Assembly: GCA_020430865.1 (NCBI GenBank)
Contig: JAGQIY010001202.1
Coordinates: 1 to 23,027, forward strand
Length of the DNA stretch: 23,027 bases
Reading direction: 5' to 3'
Source: Myxococcales bacterium
Lineage (GTDB): Bacteria; Myxococcota; Polyangia; Polyangiales; Polyangiaceae
Part shown: positions 6,201-15,100 of the stretch, one piece after another
Layout of the letters: each line of letters opens with the position of its first letter
Position numbering within the stretch: position 1 is the stretch's first letter
Made by a program: the position numbers and the translations under genes
The notes under the pieces: model-generated
Told to the model about the DNA's origin: nothing
The model's database searches: none
What the model saw: the letters and a program-made list of their open reading frames with translations, nothing else

Positions 6201-9200
6201 AAGACCTTCGGCGCGAGCCCGACCGCGAACGGCTTCATCCTCCGCGCCGCCAAGCTCCGCGTGGCCACAGATGGGGTCGAGTGGCGTCGCTGCGACACCT
6301 GCACCACAGCACAGCCCCACAACCCGCTGGCGGCTGATCGCTGCCGGGTCCGGCTCGGCCAGCGCGCGTGCGGTGGGACCACGCGGCCGCTCGATCCCTC
6401 CTCCGACCCGGTGTTCCGATCGCGGAAGGGGCACTTCCGGCGACACACGGAGCGGCTCGTGGCCGAGCCCGGCTACGTGCCACACCCCTACGTCGCCGCC
6501 GAGCACTCCGCGGCGCTCAATGACAGCAGCAACAGCGCCGCCGTAGCGAGGACGGAGTGGCATGAGCTCCGCTTCCAGGACCTCGACGTCGAGGGCCCTG
6601 AGGGTCGCAAGGACGGGCCCATCGATGTCCTCTCATGCACGACCACGATGGAGGTCGGTATCGACATCGGCAGCCTCACCGCGGTCGCGCTGAGGAACGT
6701 GCCGCCCGGCCGCGCGAACTACCAGCAGCGTGCTGGGCGGGCCGGCCGCCGCGGCTCTGCGCTGTCGACCGTCGTGACGTACTGCGGCGCTGACAGCCAC
6801 GACCAGGAGTTCTACTCGAGCCCTGCGGCCATGGTGAGCGGCCCGGTGCCTGATCCGGCCCTCAACCTCGACAACCTCGAGATCGTCCGGCGCCACTGCT
6901 TCGCGCTCGTGATGGGCATGTTCCAGATGGACGCGATCGCGGATCCTCACGACGACAACGTGAGCGCCAACGTGTTCGAGAGCCTCGGGATGCTCCGCGA
7001 CTTCCGTCGAGGGGACGCCCCTGGCTTCTCCTACGCGGGGCTCGAGCGGTGGCTCGAAGAGAACGCCTCGCTCGTCCGGGGCGCGCTGAGTGAGGTCGTC
7101 CCGGCCGCTGTCGTGGAGGTAGAGCCCTCGTTCGTCGACGCGCTCCCGGAGCGGCTGCTCGTCGCGCTGCGCGACGTCGGAGCCGGGCCCATCGAGGCGA
7201 CAGAGGTGGAGGGGGCGCTCTCCCCCGCCGTCGATGAGCTCGTCGCTGAGGGTGGTGGAGAGGAGGCGGCGGCCGCCCGCGGGGGCCTGGTGATGGACTG
7301 GGGTGAAGGGCTCGACTTCGACGCGCATGCGGCGCCGGACGGCGAGGCCGGCGCCGGCGCTGGCGCCGGCGACAGCGACCGGGCGGAGGACGCCCCAGAG
7401 GGTGGGCTCGACCCGGAGAAGCTGCTCGACCGGCTCTTCGATCGCGGCGTGCTGCCGCGGTACGCCTTCCCCACCGACGTTGTGACCTTCCACGTGTTCG
7501 ACCGGAGCGCGAGCACTGAGCGGAAGGCCGTGCTGCGCTACTCGCCGCAGCTCGGGCTCAATCAGGCGCTGTCGAGCTACGCGCCAGGCCGCGAGGTGTG
7601 GGTGAACGGCGAGCGCCACTACTCGTTCGCGATCTGGACGCCCTTCAACCGGCGCGACTGCTGGCAGGCCTGGTTCGGGATGAAGGTGTACTTCGAGTGC
7701 GACCGCTGCGGCTACGCGCGGGTTGAGCAGCGGAGCGACGAGCACTACGTCGGCCAGGTGTTGGACTGCCCCGCGTGCGGCACGGCGGGCTCGCTCGGGG
7801 TCGGTACCCGGTGGCTCCGGCCGCCGGGGTTCGCGCACCCGGTGGACATCGACGCCGAGCTCCCGCTCGAGGACAGCCCGACGCCGACGCGCCCCACGCG
7901 CGCCAAGCTCAGCGCGCCGTTCACGGACAGCGGACCCCCGGCGGCCTCGGACCACGCGGCGAACGGCGCGGGCTTCGAGGTGTGGACCGCGAAGCAGCGG
8001 CTCGTGCTGACCAACACGGGGTCACGCGACCAGATGAAGCCCGGGTTCCTCTACTGCCCGCGCTGCGGTCGCGCCGAGCCGAATGGGTGGGGAGCCGGCA
8101 AGTTCCGGCAGGGGGGCCACCCGCGCCCGAACCCTGACCACCACCCGCATGGGGCGAGCTGCAACGGTACCCCCACGGTGGTCGTCCTCGGGAACGAGTT
8201 CGAGACGGACATCGCGCTGTTTCGGTTTCAGCTCGGCGGCGCGGTGACCCTCCCTCCAGGCTCCACCGCCGCCAAGATCGTGCTGACCACCGTCGCGGAG
8301 GCGCTCGCGTCCGCCGCGGCCAAGCTGCTCGACATCGAGGAGTCGGATATCGGCGCCGAGTACCGGGTCGCGATGACGAGCGGGGGGCGCACGGGGCGTC
8401 ACGTGGAGGTGTATCTCTACGACCTCACGCCTGGAGGCGCGGGCTTCGTGCGAGCGGCGGTTGATGAGCCTCAGCGTCTCTTCGAGACCGCGCTGGAGCG
8501 GCTCGAAGGGTGCCGGTGCACTCACTCCTGCTACGAGTGCCTGCGCAGCTACAAGAACAAGTGGGACCACAAGTACCTCGACCGCAAGCTCGGCGCGGCC
8601 TTCCTCCGCCACGTCGTGCTCGGCGAGCACCCGACGATCTCGGCCGAGGACGACGCGCGCCTGCTCCGCGCGCTCCAGGTGGACCTCGAGGAGGCTGGGC
8701 ACGACGTGGTCGCGCTCGATGGGGCCCTCAAGCTGCCGGGACTCAACGATCGGCTCGTCGTGCTCGGCCACCCCATGACTCGTGGGGGAGCCGCCGGCTC
8801 GAGTGAGGGCCGGCTGCGGATCGAAGAGTGTGAGCAGCACGTGGTCGTCGACCAGCTGCTGGTCGATCGCGCGCTCCCCGCCGCGGTGAAGGCTGCGACG
8901 GGGGCCTTGGCCTCTCAGAGCGCCGCCTTCGCGCTCCCTTCGTTTCTCTCCGAGGTAGAGGGCGGGTGCCCTGTGGTGGATCCGGAGTCGCTCGGGGGCG
9001 AGGAGCCCCCAGTGGCGCTGGCCCACGTCGAGATCCCCGACGCACCCGCCGGCGCGTTCATCGTTCGCCTGTCGCGCCCGACGCTGGAGCGGATGGGCAA
9101 AGGTGAGCTGGGCGTGGACGCGTGGGTCGTGTTCACCCCCTGCGCGCCGTCCGACTTCGCGGTCGGGAAGGATCGGATCCCGCGGCTCATCGTGAGCAAG

Positions 9201-9395
9201 TCTGTCGCGTTCAACGCGACCAACGCGGGGTGGACCTTTGGGTTGCCTTCGCTCCGGGGAGACAAGGTCCACATCCTCTACCTCTCCCACGTCGCGCCGC
9301 GCTCGGAGGCGCCGCGGGCGGAAGACGTCGTCGTGGTCGGGCGCGCGTTCGGCGTGTTCGTTGGGGGTCAGCTCCAGCGCCTCGGAGGTGCCTGA
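3222..9395 (+). CDS. COG1205-type DEAH helicase with DUF1998, Druantia DruE-like (2057 aa)
   Basis: This giant superfamily 2 helicase has Walker A TGTGSGKT (108-115), motif Ia YPMNALVNDQ (147-156), DEAH (336-339) and a TSAS motif III (372-375). The C-terminal RecA-like half follows large inserts: FSDGRQAASRL near 758 and TTTMEVGIDIGS with QQRAGRAGRRG around 1138-1178. Cys pairs near 570-625, 707, 1495-1515 and 1612 look like zinc ribbons. The signature LYDLTPGGAGF (about 1731) followed by CRCTHSCYECLRSY (about 1763-1776) is the DUF1998 cysteine cluster. DruE of Druantia has this architecture and size; the DISARM DrmA/DrmB pair splits similar parts. Inserts lie between the DEAH half and motif V/VI, and a Gly-Ala linker lies near 1375-1385. 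The ATG is preceded by GAGGA; the stop overlaps the next start as TGATG. Confidence 0.88.
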   Translation: MYQELERYAAALRTYITSTYHVSHPALVELRDDLLADQGAIAQTPYIESTARYAASRQYTALSIPPEVKELLTWLGGRGVVFDPPYDHQADALELALGSTPRDLVVTTGTGSGKTETFLLPILGRLAAEAATRPSFGTRAVRALLLYPMNALVNDQLGRLRVLFGGNDLSRWFTDRAGRPMKFARYTGRTLYPGQRREDTAKHWARLKQPLEFFTKLEDRAAMDPATRELIAELRRRGKWPAKPPSSPDKEDGVSAWLGKGKWKDAQGSWVRTVERTEDPELFLRHEAQEGVPDLLVTNYSMLEYMLLRPIEREIFRATAAYYRDNPDQRLLLILDEAHLYRGAQGTEVAMLIRRLRKRLELPLEQLQVICTSASFSNPDAAKQFAADLAGKPVGGFEVLTGSKRAAHPSGPGDAAVAAALAGVDLSRVHQGPLSSRFEAVLPVLRLADPNATAEAMVTAHPAAAGVDPVGRALYAALSQLPVAGRLINLTSGASADEDDEQDPPGIGPAQDASALGARLFPGVAEDLAHAATNSLVELASLAKERDDNAPLLAARAHAFFRGLPGLWACSDPRCACVPEQRRARWGEHLPPAGALYAQPRRSCGCGARVFEVHTCRSCGSAFFKGYSFDPDDPDYLWAEDVGEVDDVDGVVQPVFLSLEEPPAGSGARLDYLDPITGRVGSGSSAAREIWLPPVGQKDTPPGAFHSCPRCGARGQDIMDHVTKGDEPFQEIVSSQLLEQPPRPAIPTPLKGRKALIFSDGRQAASRLAGKLQQYSMRDAVRPLILDGLAELERRFGGPVSLAHSYAALLTGCAIRGVTLRPAQAPHFEEDLQLFKELLESAPPVTEKALFDRSAELNTHRTNKALMLALYPVLKDPHTGLSALGLGAVQAVLDQADLAGLNKLPAPPVPAGLSDEQRRLALLDLWIYDAVLSHALFLPTTPSDWLDAPTGAKINRTKATFPAFVKDLVGTRWFNANLKGSAASPTPWGSFLTKTFGASPTANGFILRAAKLRVATDGVEWRRCDTCTTAQPHNPLAADRCRVRLGQRACGGTTRPLDPSSDPVFRSRKGHFRRHTERLVAEPGYVPHPYVAAEHSAALNDSSNSAAVARTEWHELRFQDLDVEGPEGRKDGPIDVLSCTTTMEVGIDIGSLTAVALRNVPPGRANYQQRAGRAGRRGSALSTVVTYCGADSHDQEFYSSPAAMVSGPVPDPALNLDNLEIVRRHCFALVMGMFQMDAIADPHDDNVSANVFESLGMLRDFRRGDAPGFSYAGLERWLEENASLVRGALSEVVPAAVVEVEPSFVDALPERLLVALRDVGAGPIEATEVEGALSPAVDELVAEGGGEEAAAARGGLVMDWGEGLDFDAHAAPDGEAGAGAGAGDSDRAEDAPEGGLDPEKLLDRLFDRGVLPRYAFPTDVVTFHVFDRSASTERKAVLRYSPQLGLNQALSSYAPGREVWVNGERHYSFAIWTPFNRRDCWQAWFGMKVYFECDRCGYARVEQRSDEHYVGQVLDCPACGTAGSLGVGTRWLRPPGFAHPVDIDAELPLEDSPTPTRPTRAKLSAPFTDSGPPAASDHAANGAGFEVWTAKQRLVLTNTGSRDQMKPGFLYCPRCGRAEPNGWGAGKFRQGGHPRPNPDHHPHGASCNGTPTVVVLGNEFETDIALFRFQLGGAVTLPPGSTAAKIVLTTVAEALASAAAKLLDIEESDIGAEYRVAMTSGGRTGRHVEVYLYDLTPGGAGFVRAAVDEPQRLFETALERLEGCRCTHSCYECLRSYKNKWDHKYLDRKLGAAFLRHVVLGEHPTISAEDDARLLRALQVDLEEAGHDVVALDGALKLPGLNDRLVVLGHPMTRGGAAGSSEGRLRIEECEQHVVVDQLLVDRALPAAVKAATGALASQSAAFALPSFLSEVEGGCPVVDPESLGGEEPPVALAHVEIPDAPAGAFIVRLSRPTLERMGKGELGVDAWVVFTPCAPSDFAVGKDRIPRLIVSKSVAFNATNAGWTFGLPSLRGDKVHILYLSHVAPRSEAPRAEDVVVVGRAFGVFVGGQLQRLGGA

Positions 9396-11128
9396 TGGCG
9401 AGGATGCTTCCGGACGTCGACCCGGCCCAGCTCGAACACACGTCGGAGGAGCCAGTCTACGTGGCCCTGCGCGACCAGCTGGGCCCAGACTACGTCGTCC
9501 TTCACTCCTACCCGTGGCTCCGCCCGTGGCGCGACGAGGCGCTCGCCGAGGGCGAGGCCGACTTCGTGGTCATTCACCCGGAGCGTGGAGTCCTCGTGCT
9601 CGAGGTGAAGGGCGGGGACGTGCGCCATGACGGCGCCCGGTGGTTTCGGGACAGCGCGGCAGGCCCGCGAGAGTTCAAAGACCCGTTCAGGCAGGCGCAG
9701 CGGAACATGCACGCGCTCTTGGACATCGTCCGCGAGCGTTCGGGGGGCAAGATCCGGCGAGACGACCTCGCGCATGGCTACGCGGTCGTGTTCCCTCACC
9801 TCGACTACGCCGGCGCACCACCACCCCACGCCGACAAGGCGATCATCATCTCACGCCGCCACCTGGCGGAGATGGCGCACGCGATCGAGACCGCCTACGC
9901 GGCGTGGACCAGCGGCGCGAAGCGGCTCAGCGTCGAGCAGCACCGCGCGCTCCTCCACGACTGCCTCATGCCGAAGTTCCGCCTGTTTCGCCCGGTGGGA
10001 CCTGACATCTCCAAGGCCGCAGAGCGGCTCCTCGAGCTGACGGAGACGCAGGCGCAGGTGTTCGAGGGCCTCTACGTGCAGGACCGCGTGTTGGTTGAGG
10101 GCGTCGCGGGCTCTGGGAAGACGTTCCTCGCCCTGAACCGCGCGCTGGCGTTCGCGCGCCAAGGCAAGCGCACGCTGTTCGTCTGCTACAACAAGGAGCT
10201 GGCCGCCTGGCTCCGGCGCCAGGTGGAGGACGACCCTGCGACCGCTGCGCTCCGGGAACACCTCGTGATCAAGCACTTCCACGCGCTCGCCGCCGACCTG
10301 GCCGCGGACGCGGGGATCGCTTTCGAGCCGACATCGGGAGGTCCAAAGACCGAGGCGTTCTGGAACGACGAGGTCCCTGACCTCATGGAGCAGGCGGTCC
10401 TCAGCCTCGACCTCGAGGGGCGCGCGCCGTCGTTCGACGCCATCGTCGTGGACGAGGCGCAGGACTTCTGCCTCGGCTGGTGGTACGCGCTCACGCAGTC
10501 GCTGCTGTCCAAGCCTGACGGACCGTTGTACGCGTTCCTCGATCCGAACCAGTCCCTCCGCGGCGAGGTCCAGTGGCCCGACGTCGAGTTCGGTGCGCGC
10601 TTCAAGCTCACCATCAACTGCCGGAACACTCGAAGGATCGCGGCCGCGAGCGCGTCTGTGCTCGCGCTCACCCCGCACATCTTCCCGCGCGCGCCCGTCG
10701 GCGGCGCGCTCCGCGTCCTCCGTGCGGCGTCCGATCGACACCAGAAGGGGCTCGTGCTCCAGGAGCTCCGCTCCCTGCTTGGCCGTGAGGATGTCGGGCC
10801 CAACCAGATCGCTGTCATCGGGCCAGCGGCGAAGGACAAGGGCAGCCTCGCTGACATGGCGGAGGTCGACGGCGTCCCGCTGGTCACCTCAGCGGAGGAG
10901 TGGCGCCGGGGCGGCGGAGTCCTCGTCACGACGGCGCGATCTTTCAAAGGCCTCGAGGCCGAGGTCGTGGTCCTCTACGACCTCGGCGGCTTCAGCCGCC
11001 TCTTCAGGCGCGAGGACCTCTACGTGTCATGTACTCGCGCCAAGGTGCTGCTGATCGCGATCGTCCATGGCGAGGAGTGCCGGGCGGTGATCGCCGCGGC
11101 CCAGACTGCTTCGGAGGGGGAGCGATGA
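9395..11128 (+). CDS. NERD nuclease-UvrD-like superfamily 1 helicase fusion (577 aa)
   Basis: Residues about 10-110 form a NERD (nuclease-related) domain. D56 in GEADFVVI and E70/K72 in VLVLEVKGG match the D...ExK active site of PD-(D/E)xK nucleases, with E19 as a likely upstream acidic residue. Residues about 220-577 are a UvrD/Rep-type helicase: Walker A GVAGSGKT (236-243), Walker B VVDEAQDF (351-358), FLDPNQSLRG (381-390), INCRNTRRI (407-415), TTARSFKGLEAEVVVL (about 512-527) and the motif VI-like YVSCTRAK near 543-550. A protein that opens and cuts DNA or RNA is expected from the domains. The start is the ATG overlapping the helicase stop, with GGAGGTG (9384-9390) before it; longer in-frame starts would lie inside that helicase gene. 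The next gene overlaps by ATGA. Confidence 0.88.
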   Translation: MARMLPDVDPAQLEHTSEEPVYVALRDQLGPDYVVLHSYPWLRPWRDEALAEGEADFVVIHPERGVLVLEVKGGDVRHDGARWFRDSAAGPREFKDPFRQAQRNMHALLDIVRERSGGKIRRDDLAHGYAVVFPHLDYAGAPPPHADKAIIISRRHLAEMAHAIETAYAAWTSGAKRLSVEQHRALLHDCLMPKFRLFRPVGPDISKAAERLLELTETQAQVFEGLYVQDRVLVEGVAGSGKTFLALNRALAFARQGKRTLFVCYNKELAAWLRRQVEDDPATAALREHLVIKHFHALAADLAADAGIAFEPTSGGPKTEAFWNDEVPDLMEQAVLSLDLEGRAPSFDAIVVDEAQDFCLGWWYALTQSLLSKPDGPLYAFLDPNQSLRGEVQWPDVEFGARFKLTINCRNTRRIAAASASVLALTPHIFPRAPVGGALRVLRAASDRHQKGLVLQELRSLLGREDVGPNQIAVIGPAAKDKGSLADMAEVDGVPLVTSAEEWRRGGGVLVTTARSFKGLEAEVVVLYDLGGFSRLFRREDLYVSCTRAKVLLIAIVHGEECRAVIAAAQTASEGER

Positions 11129-12141
11129 CCATGGAGACGCTCACCCGGGCAGAGCTGGCCCGCGACCGCGGCTTCGTTGACGCGGACGGGAACCCCAGCG
11201 CGCGCGCGATCGCACAGCTCCTCCGGGATGCGTCCGCCAGGTGGGGGCTGTGCCCCCGTCGGGCGCTGTTCAGACATGCGCGTGAAGAGCTCAGATCGGG
11301 AGACGTCCCGACCGAGCTTGTCCCCGCCGTGCTCGAGCGGCTCCTGGCGCTCGGCGAGATGGCGGAGGTGGCGGTCGGACACGAGCTCTTCATCGCCCCG
11401 GCGGAGCCTCGCTGGGTCGCCATGGGGGCCGGCCGGGCGGCCATGATCGGCCCGCTCACGATCCCCGCTGGCTCGGGGCTCGCGGAGATCTCGGAGAGCT
11501 CACCAGACGACGTGGTCGTCCGGATCGCCATCGAGACCGAGGAGCAGGCGGCTTGTCTCGAGGCCGCTGGTGCGCGCCAGGTTCTCCTAGAGGAGTGGCT
11601 CCATCCCGTTGGGTACCTTGGGCACGTCGCGCGTCGAGAGGGCGACGCGGTGCGCGGTGACCAGTGGAGCCTCGCCCGGTACTGGGAGCGGCTCGTCACA
11701 GCGCTCGCCGAGGAGGGGCTCCTGCTCGGCCCTGACGCAGAGCTCCGCGCTGCTGTGGGCCTCCCGGGGAGCTTCTTTGGCCGCCACACGGCTACGGCTG
11801 TCGAGGGTCGCTGGGCAGAGCGAGCTCCGGACGGGGCGTGGTGCGCCTATCGACGCGGGCATGGGGAAGACCGCTGGCTGCCCACGCTCATCTCCGTTGA
11901 CGGCGACGAGCTGAGGGCGCTCGACCTCTTCGATGACGACGAGTGGCGGTGGGCTCTCCTCGCGAGGTCGAGGGCGCTGGGCGTCGACGAGGTGGTCCAG
12001 CGGGCCGGCGGTGAGGTGCGCGTGACCTGGCCGCTGCCCGCGCAGCTCCGAGCGGCGATGGACCTCGTCGGGTTGCCTGTGGGGCCGTGGCGGTGGCAGG
12101 TAGCCGAGGACGCGCCTGACGTCTGGGCGCTGCTCAGGTGA
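11125..12141 (+). CDS. Unrecognised protein with possible winged-helix N-terminus (338 aa)
   Basis: I do not recognise this family. Residues about 20-95 are alpha-helical and read like a winged-helix or HTH-like module: a helical run ending VLERLLALGEMAEV, then a short strand-rich segment with APAEPRWVAMGAGRAAMIG. The central part has alternating strands and helices, with a conserved-looking segment around FGRHTATAVEGRW. The C-terminal region is rich in tryptophan. There is no signal peptide, membrane span or obvious catalytic motif. The start (ATG in ATGA with the stop of the helicase fusion gene) follows GGAGG at 11113-11117; ATG 11131 is a second possibility. It ends the plus-strand operon, 24 bp from the converging SNF2 gene. 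Coupling to the NERD-helicase suggests a partner, adaptor or inhibitor of that protein, by inference. Confidence 0.75.
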   Translation: MTMETLTRAELARDRGFVDADGNPSARAIAQLLRDASARWGLCPRRALFRHAREELRSGDVPTELVPAVLERLLALGEMAEVAVGHELFIAPAEPRWVAMGAGRAAMIGPLTIPAGSGLAEISESSPDDVVVRIAIETEEQAACLEAAGARQVLLEEWLHPVGYLGHVARREGDAVRGDQWSLARYWERLVTALAEEGLLLGPDAELRAAVGLPGSFFGRHTATAVEGRWAERAPDGAWCAYRRGHGEDRWLPTLISVDGDELRALDLFDDDEWRWALLARSRALGVDEVVQRAGGEVRVTWPLPAQLRAAMDLVGLPVGPWRWQVAEDAPDVWALLR

Positions 12142-12168
12142 CCGCTCACGCTACCTGCCGTGTGGTCA
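12139..12168. terminator. Possible bidirectional hairpin at the convergent junction
   Basis: TGACC (12139-12143) is complementary to GGTCA (12164-12168), and inside it CACG (12147-12150) pairs with CGTG (12159-12162) around an 8-base loop. The outer arms contain the stop codons of both converging genes. The stem is interrupted and no T-run follows, so termination efficiency is doubtful. Nothing else fits in the 24-bp gap. Confidence 0.3.
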
Positions 12169-15100
12169 GGTCGGCGCGCGGCGGGCGTGGATGAGGCAGC
12201 AGAGCAGCTCGCGCGGGCGCATGTCACCGAGGGCCTCCTCGACGCCCTCGAGCCACGCCGCCCGCTCGCGCCAATAGACCCCGGTCATGCGCGCGACATC
12301 GACGGCAGCGTCCCTGAGGTTCTCCGCGCGGGTGATCTGGGCCCGGTTACCGCGCGCCTCCGCGTCGACGACCGCTGCCTCGGCCCGCTGCAGCGCCTGG
12401 TTGGCGAGCTCGACCGCGTCCTGGGCCTCCTCCGCGATCACACGCGCGCGTGCTCTCAGCGCGTCACGTAGCGCGGGGAGGGCCGCGCTCCAGACCTCGC
12501 GGCCAGACGCAGCGCTCGATCGCAGCCGCGCGAGCTCGCGCTCCGCGTCGGAGATCGCTGCGTGGTCCTCGACGGGCGTCGCTCGCGGGAGCCCCTCGCG
12601 GCCGTGCGCCGTGGGGTCTGCCAACGCCGCGGTGACCGCCTCGGGCACGGCCTGCCAGCCCTGGTCCGCGCGCCGGCGCCCACTGGTCTCCGCGGTCGCG
12701 GGGAGCAGCGCCCGCAGCCACCGCACGTCAGCCTCCATCGCGCAGGTCGCCGCGCTCGTGAAGGGGGAGACCAGGTTCATGAGCTGCTCTGCGGGCGAGC
12801 GCGTGACAGCGCCTGCGACCGCGTGGATCGTCTCCTCCAACGCCGTCGCGGGCGCGAGCGCCTCGGCCGGATCCAACAGCGTCGTCCGGACCATGAACCA
12901 GCCCGGCTCCGCGTGGCGCCACAAGGCGTGGTCTCCGAAGAACATCACGTCCAGCGCCTGGGCCTCTGGGGTCGACTGCACCCAGCTGTCGATGAGCTCG
13001 TCGTGGAGCGCGTCCCCAAAGCTCGCGAACCGGAGCGGTCGGCGGACGTGCTCACGCTCGAGCGTCATCACCACCTCACGCCGCGGCGGGCTCCCGATGT
13101 CGCCTCGACGCGTGATGAAGGCGTGCGCGTGCTTCGGGCTCCTGTCGTGCGACGGGTCCTCGCCGAAGCTGAACACTACCCTCGCGGTCACGGGCTTGTG
13201 TCCGTACATGCCGCGCTCACCGAACCGGTACCAGAGGGTCCGGAAGCGGGCGCCGGTCTCGGCGTCGGTGTTCCACCTCAGGTGATAGTCGCCCGCCTTC
13301 GCCAGCAGCTTGAAGATGGGCTCGACGCACCGGTCCCACGCCTTCGGCCCCGCCGAAGAGTGCTCCTGCAGCTCGCACAGGATCGGGCCGACCGGGGGCG
13401 TGGAGTCGAGGAGCGCTCGCTGATCTGTCGCCCAGCGGACGTCCCACGGGAGATGTGGCCGCAGCGCTGACTGCAGCTCCTGGACGGCATCCTCGGCCGC
13501 CATCACCTCAGTCCGCTCCTCCAGGTCTCGCCAGTTGACGACGTCAGGCCGCAGCGCAGCGTCCTCGATGAGCTGCGCGACCTCGCCGAGGTGATCGCCG
13601 TCGAGGTTCACGCTGCGCTCGAACACGTGAAACCGCCGGAGCACCGTCACGACCTTCTCGTCCACGAGGCCGCGCTGCGCGATCGTGTAGACGTCGATCG
13701 TCTGCGCCTCACCTTCCTCAGAGAACGCAGCGGTGTTGCCGATCCGATCGAGCCGCCCGATCCACTGCTCGACCTCTTCAGGGCGCCAGGGGACGCTGTA
13801 CAGGACGAGCACGCGAGCGCACTGGAGGTTGAGCCCGACCTGCGCTGCCTCCGGCGCGAACAACACCTGGGCGTCACCTCGCGTGAACGCCTCGACGTTC
13901 TCGCTGGTCTCGTTGCCGAACCCACCGAGGTCGTCGACGGCGTCGGTGGCCATGCCCTGGCGAACGCGCGCGGCGACCAGCGGGACGCGAGCGCCGAGGG
14001 GCCCGACCTCAGGCAGTCGCGCCTGGACCAGCTCGAACAGGTAGTCGACCGTGAGGTTGTCCTGGGCGGCGACGAGCACGCGCTCACTGGGAGAGCGCGC
14101 CCAGATGGTGGCGAGGAGGTCGACGAGCGCGTCGAGACGGGAGTCGCCGTTGCTCCTGTGTACGAGCGGCTTGACCTGCTCGAGGAGCCCCGCGCGCTCG
14201 TGCCCCTTTCGCCGGAAGAAGTCGACGCGCTGCTCGAGCGACGGGGGGCTGAGGATGACGCGCTTGGCCAGCAAGATCGGGTCGAAGCGGGCGCTGAGGT
14301 CGTCGAGGTGCGTGAAGTACCGCCACATCAGCGACTGCCGATCGGCCTCGGCGCCGAGCGGCTCCACCACGATGGGGTGGTGCCGCCGCCGGGGGAGGAC
14401 GCCGCTGTAGTCGACGCGTCGAGTACGGATGACGCGGCGATAGGCGCACCGCGCCATGGCGGTCGCCTCGAGGTCCTCGGCGCTCGCGGCATCGGCGGCG
14501 TCTCGGTCCCACTTCAGCAGCGTGGCCACGAGATCGCGCGCGGCCCACTCCGGCCAGCGCGACAGGTCGTCGGTCGGCGCCAGCCCTTGCGCGCTCCCCT
14601 CGTCCGACTGCGTCACCTCCCAGCGCGCGCGGGCGGTGCGCTCTGGCTCCAGCAGCGCGAAGAGCTGTGCGTGGCGCTCAGGCCGCTGGAACGAGGGCGT
14701 CGCCGTCAGGATCAGGACGTGCTCGAACTCCCCGGCGACGCGGACGATCCGATCTTGGATGTCCGCGCGGAGCCTGTGCAGCTCGTCAACGATGAGGACC
14801 TGGTACTGGGTAGGATCGATGTCTCCGAGCGCGAGCAGCGGCTCTCCGTCGGGACCCTTCTTGCGTAGCTGCTCCTCCCAGGCGAGCCGCACGTACTGCC
14901 CTTCGCTTGGGGTGCGCGTCTCGAACGGCGCGGTGTGCGCGCGTGTCAGCAGCTCATCGCGCCACTGATGCACCAGCCGGTCTGGGACGACGATGAGCGC
15001 GCGGAGGTCCGGCCGCTGGCGGCGCAGCGCGTTGAGGATCATCAGCGCTTGGACGGTCTTCCCCAGGCCCACCTCGTCCGCGAGGAGATGCCGGACGCGC

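Noticed and set aside
9122..9394. Upstream in-frame extension of the NERD-helicase gene
   Set aside because: The extension lies within the end of the DruE-like gene and is Arg-rich with no domain. The TGATG overlap with GGAGGTG is a much better start.
10900..11124. Upstream in-frame extension of the 338-aa protein
   Set aside because: It would overlap motif VI of the helicase gene. The ATGA overlap with GGAGG upstream is the better start.
13591..14868. Open frame of 425 codons on the plus strand opposite the SNF2 gene
   Set aside because: It is antisense to the SNF2 ATPase motifs and has shadow-like composition.
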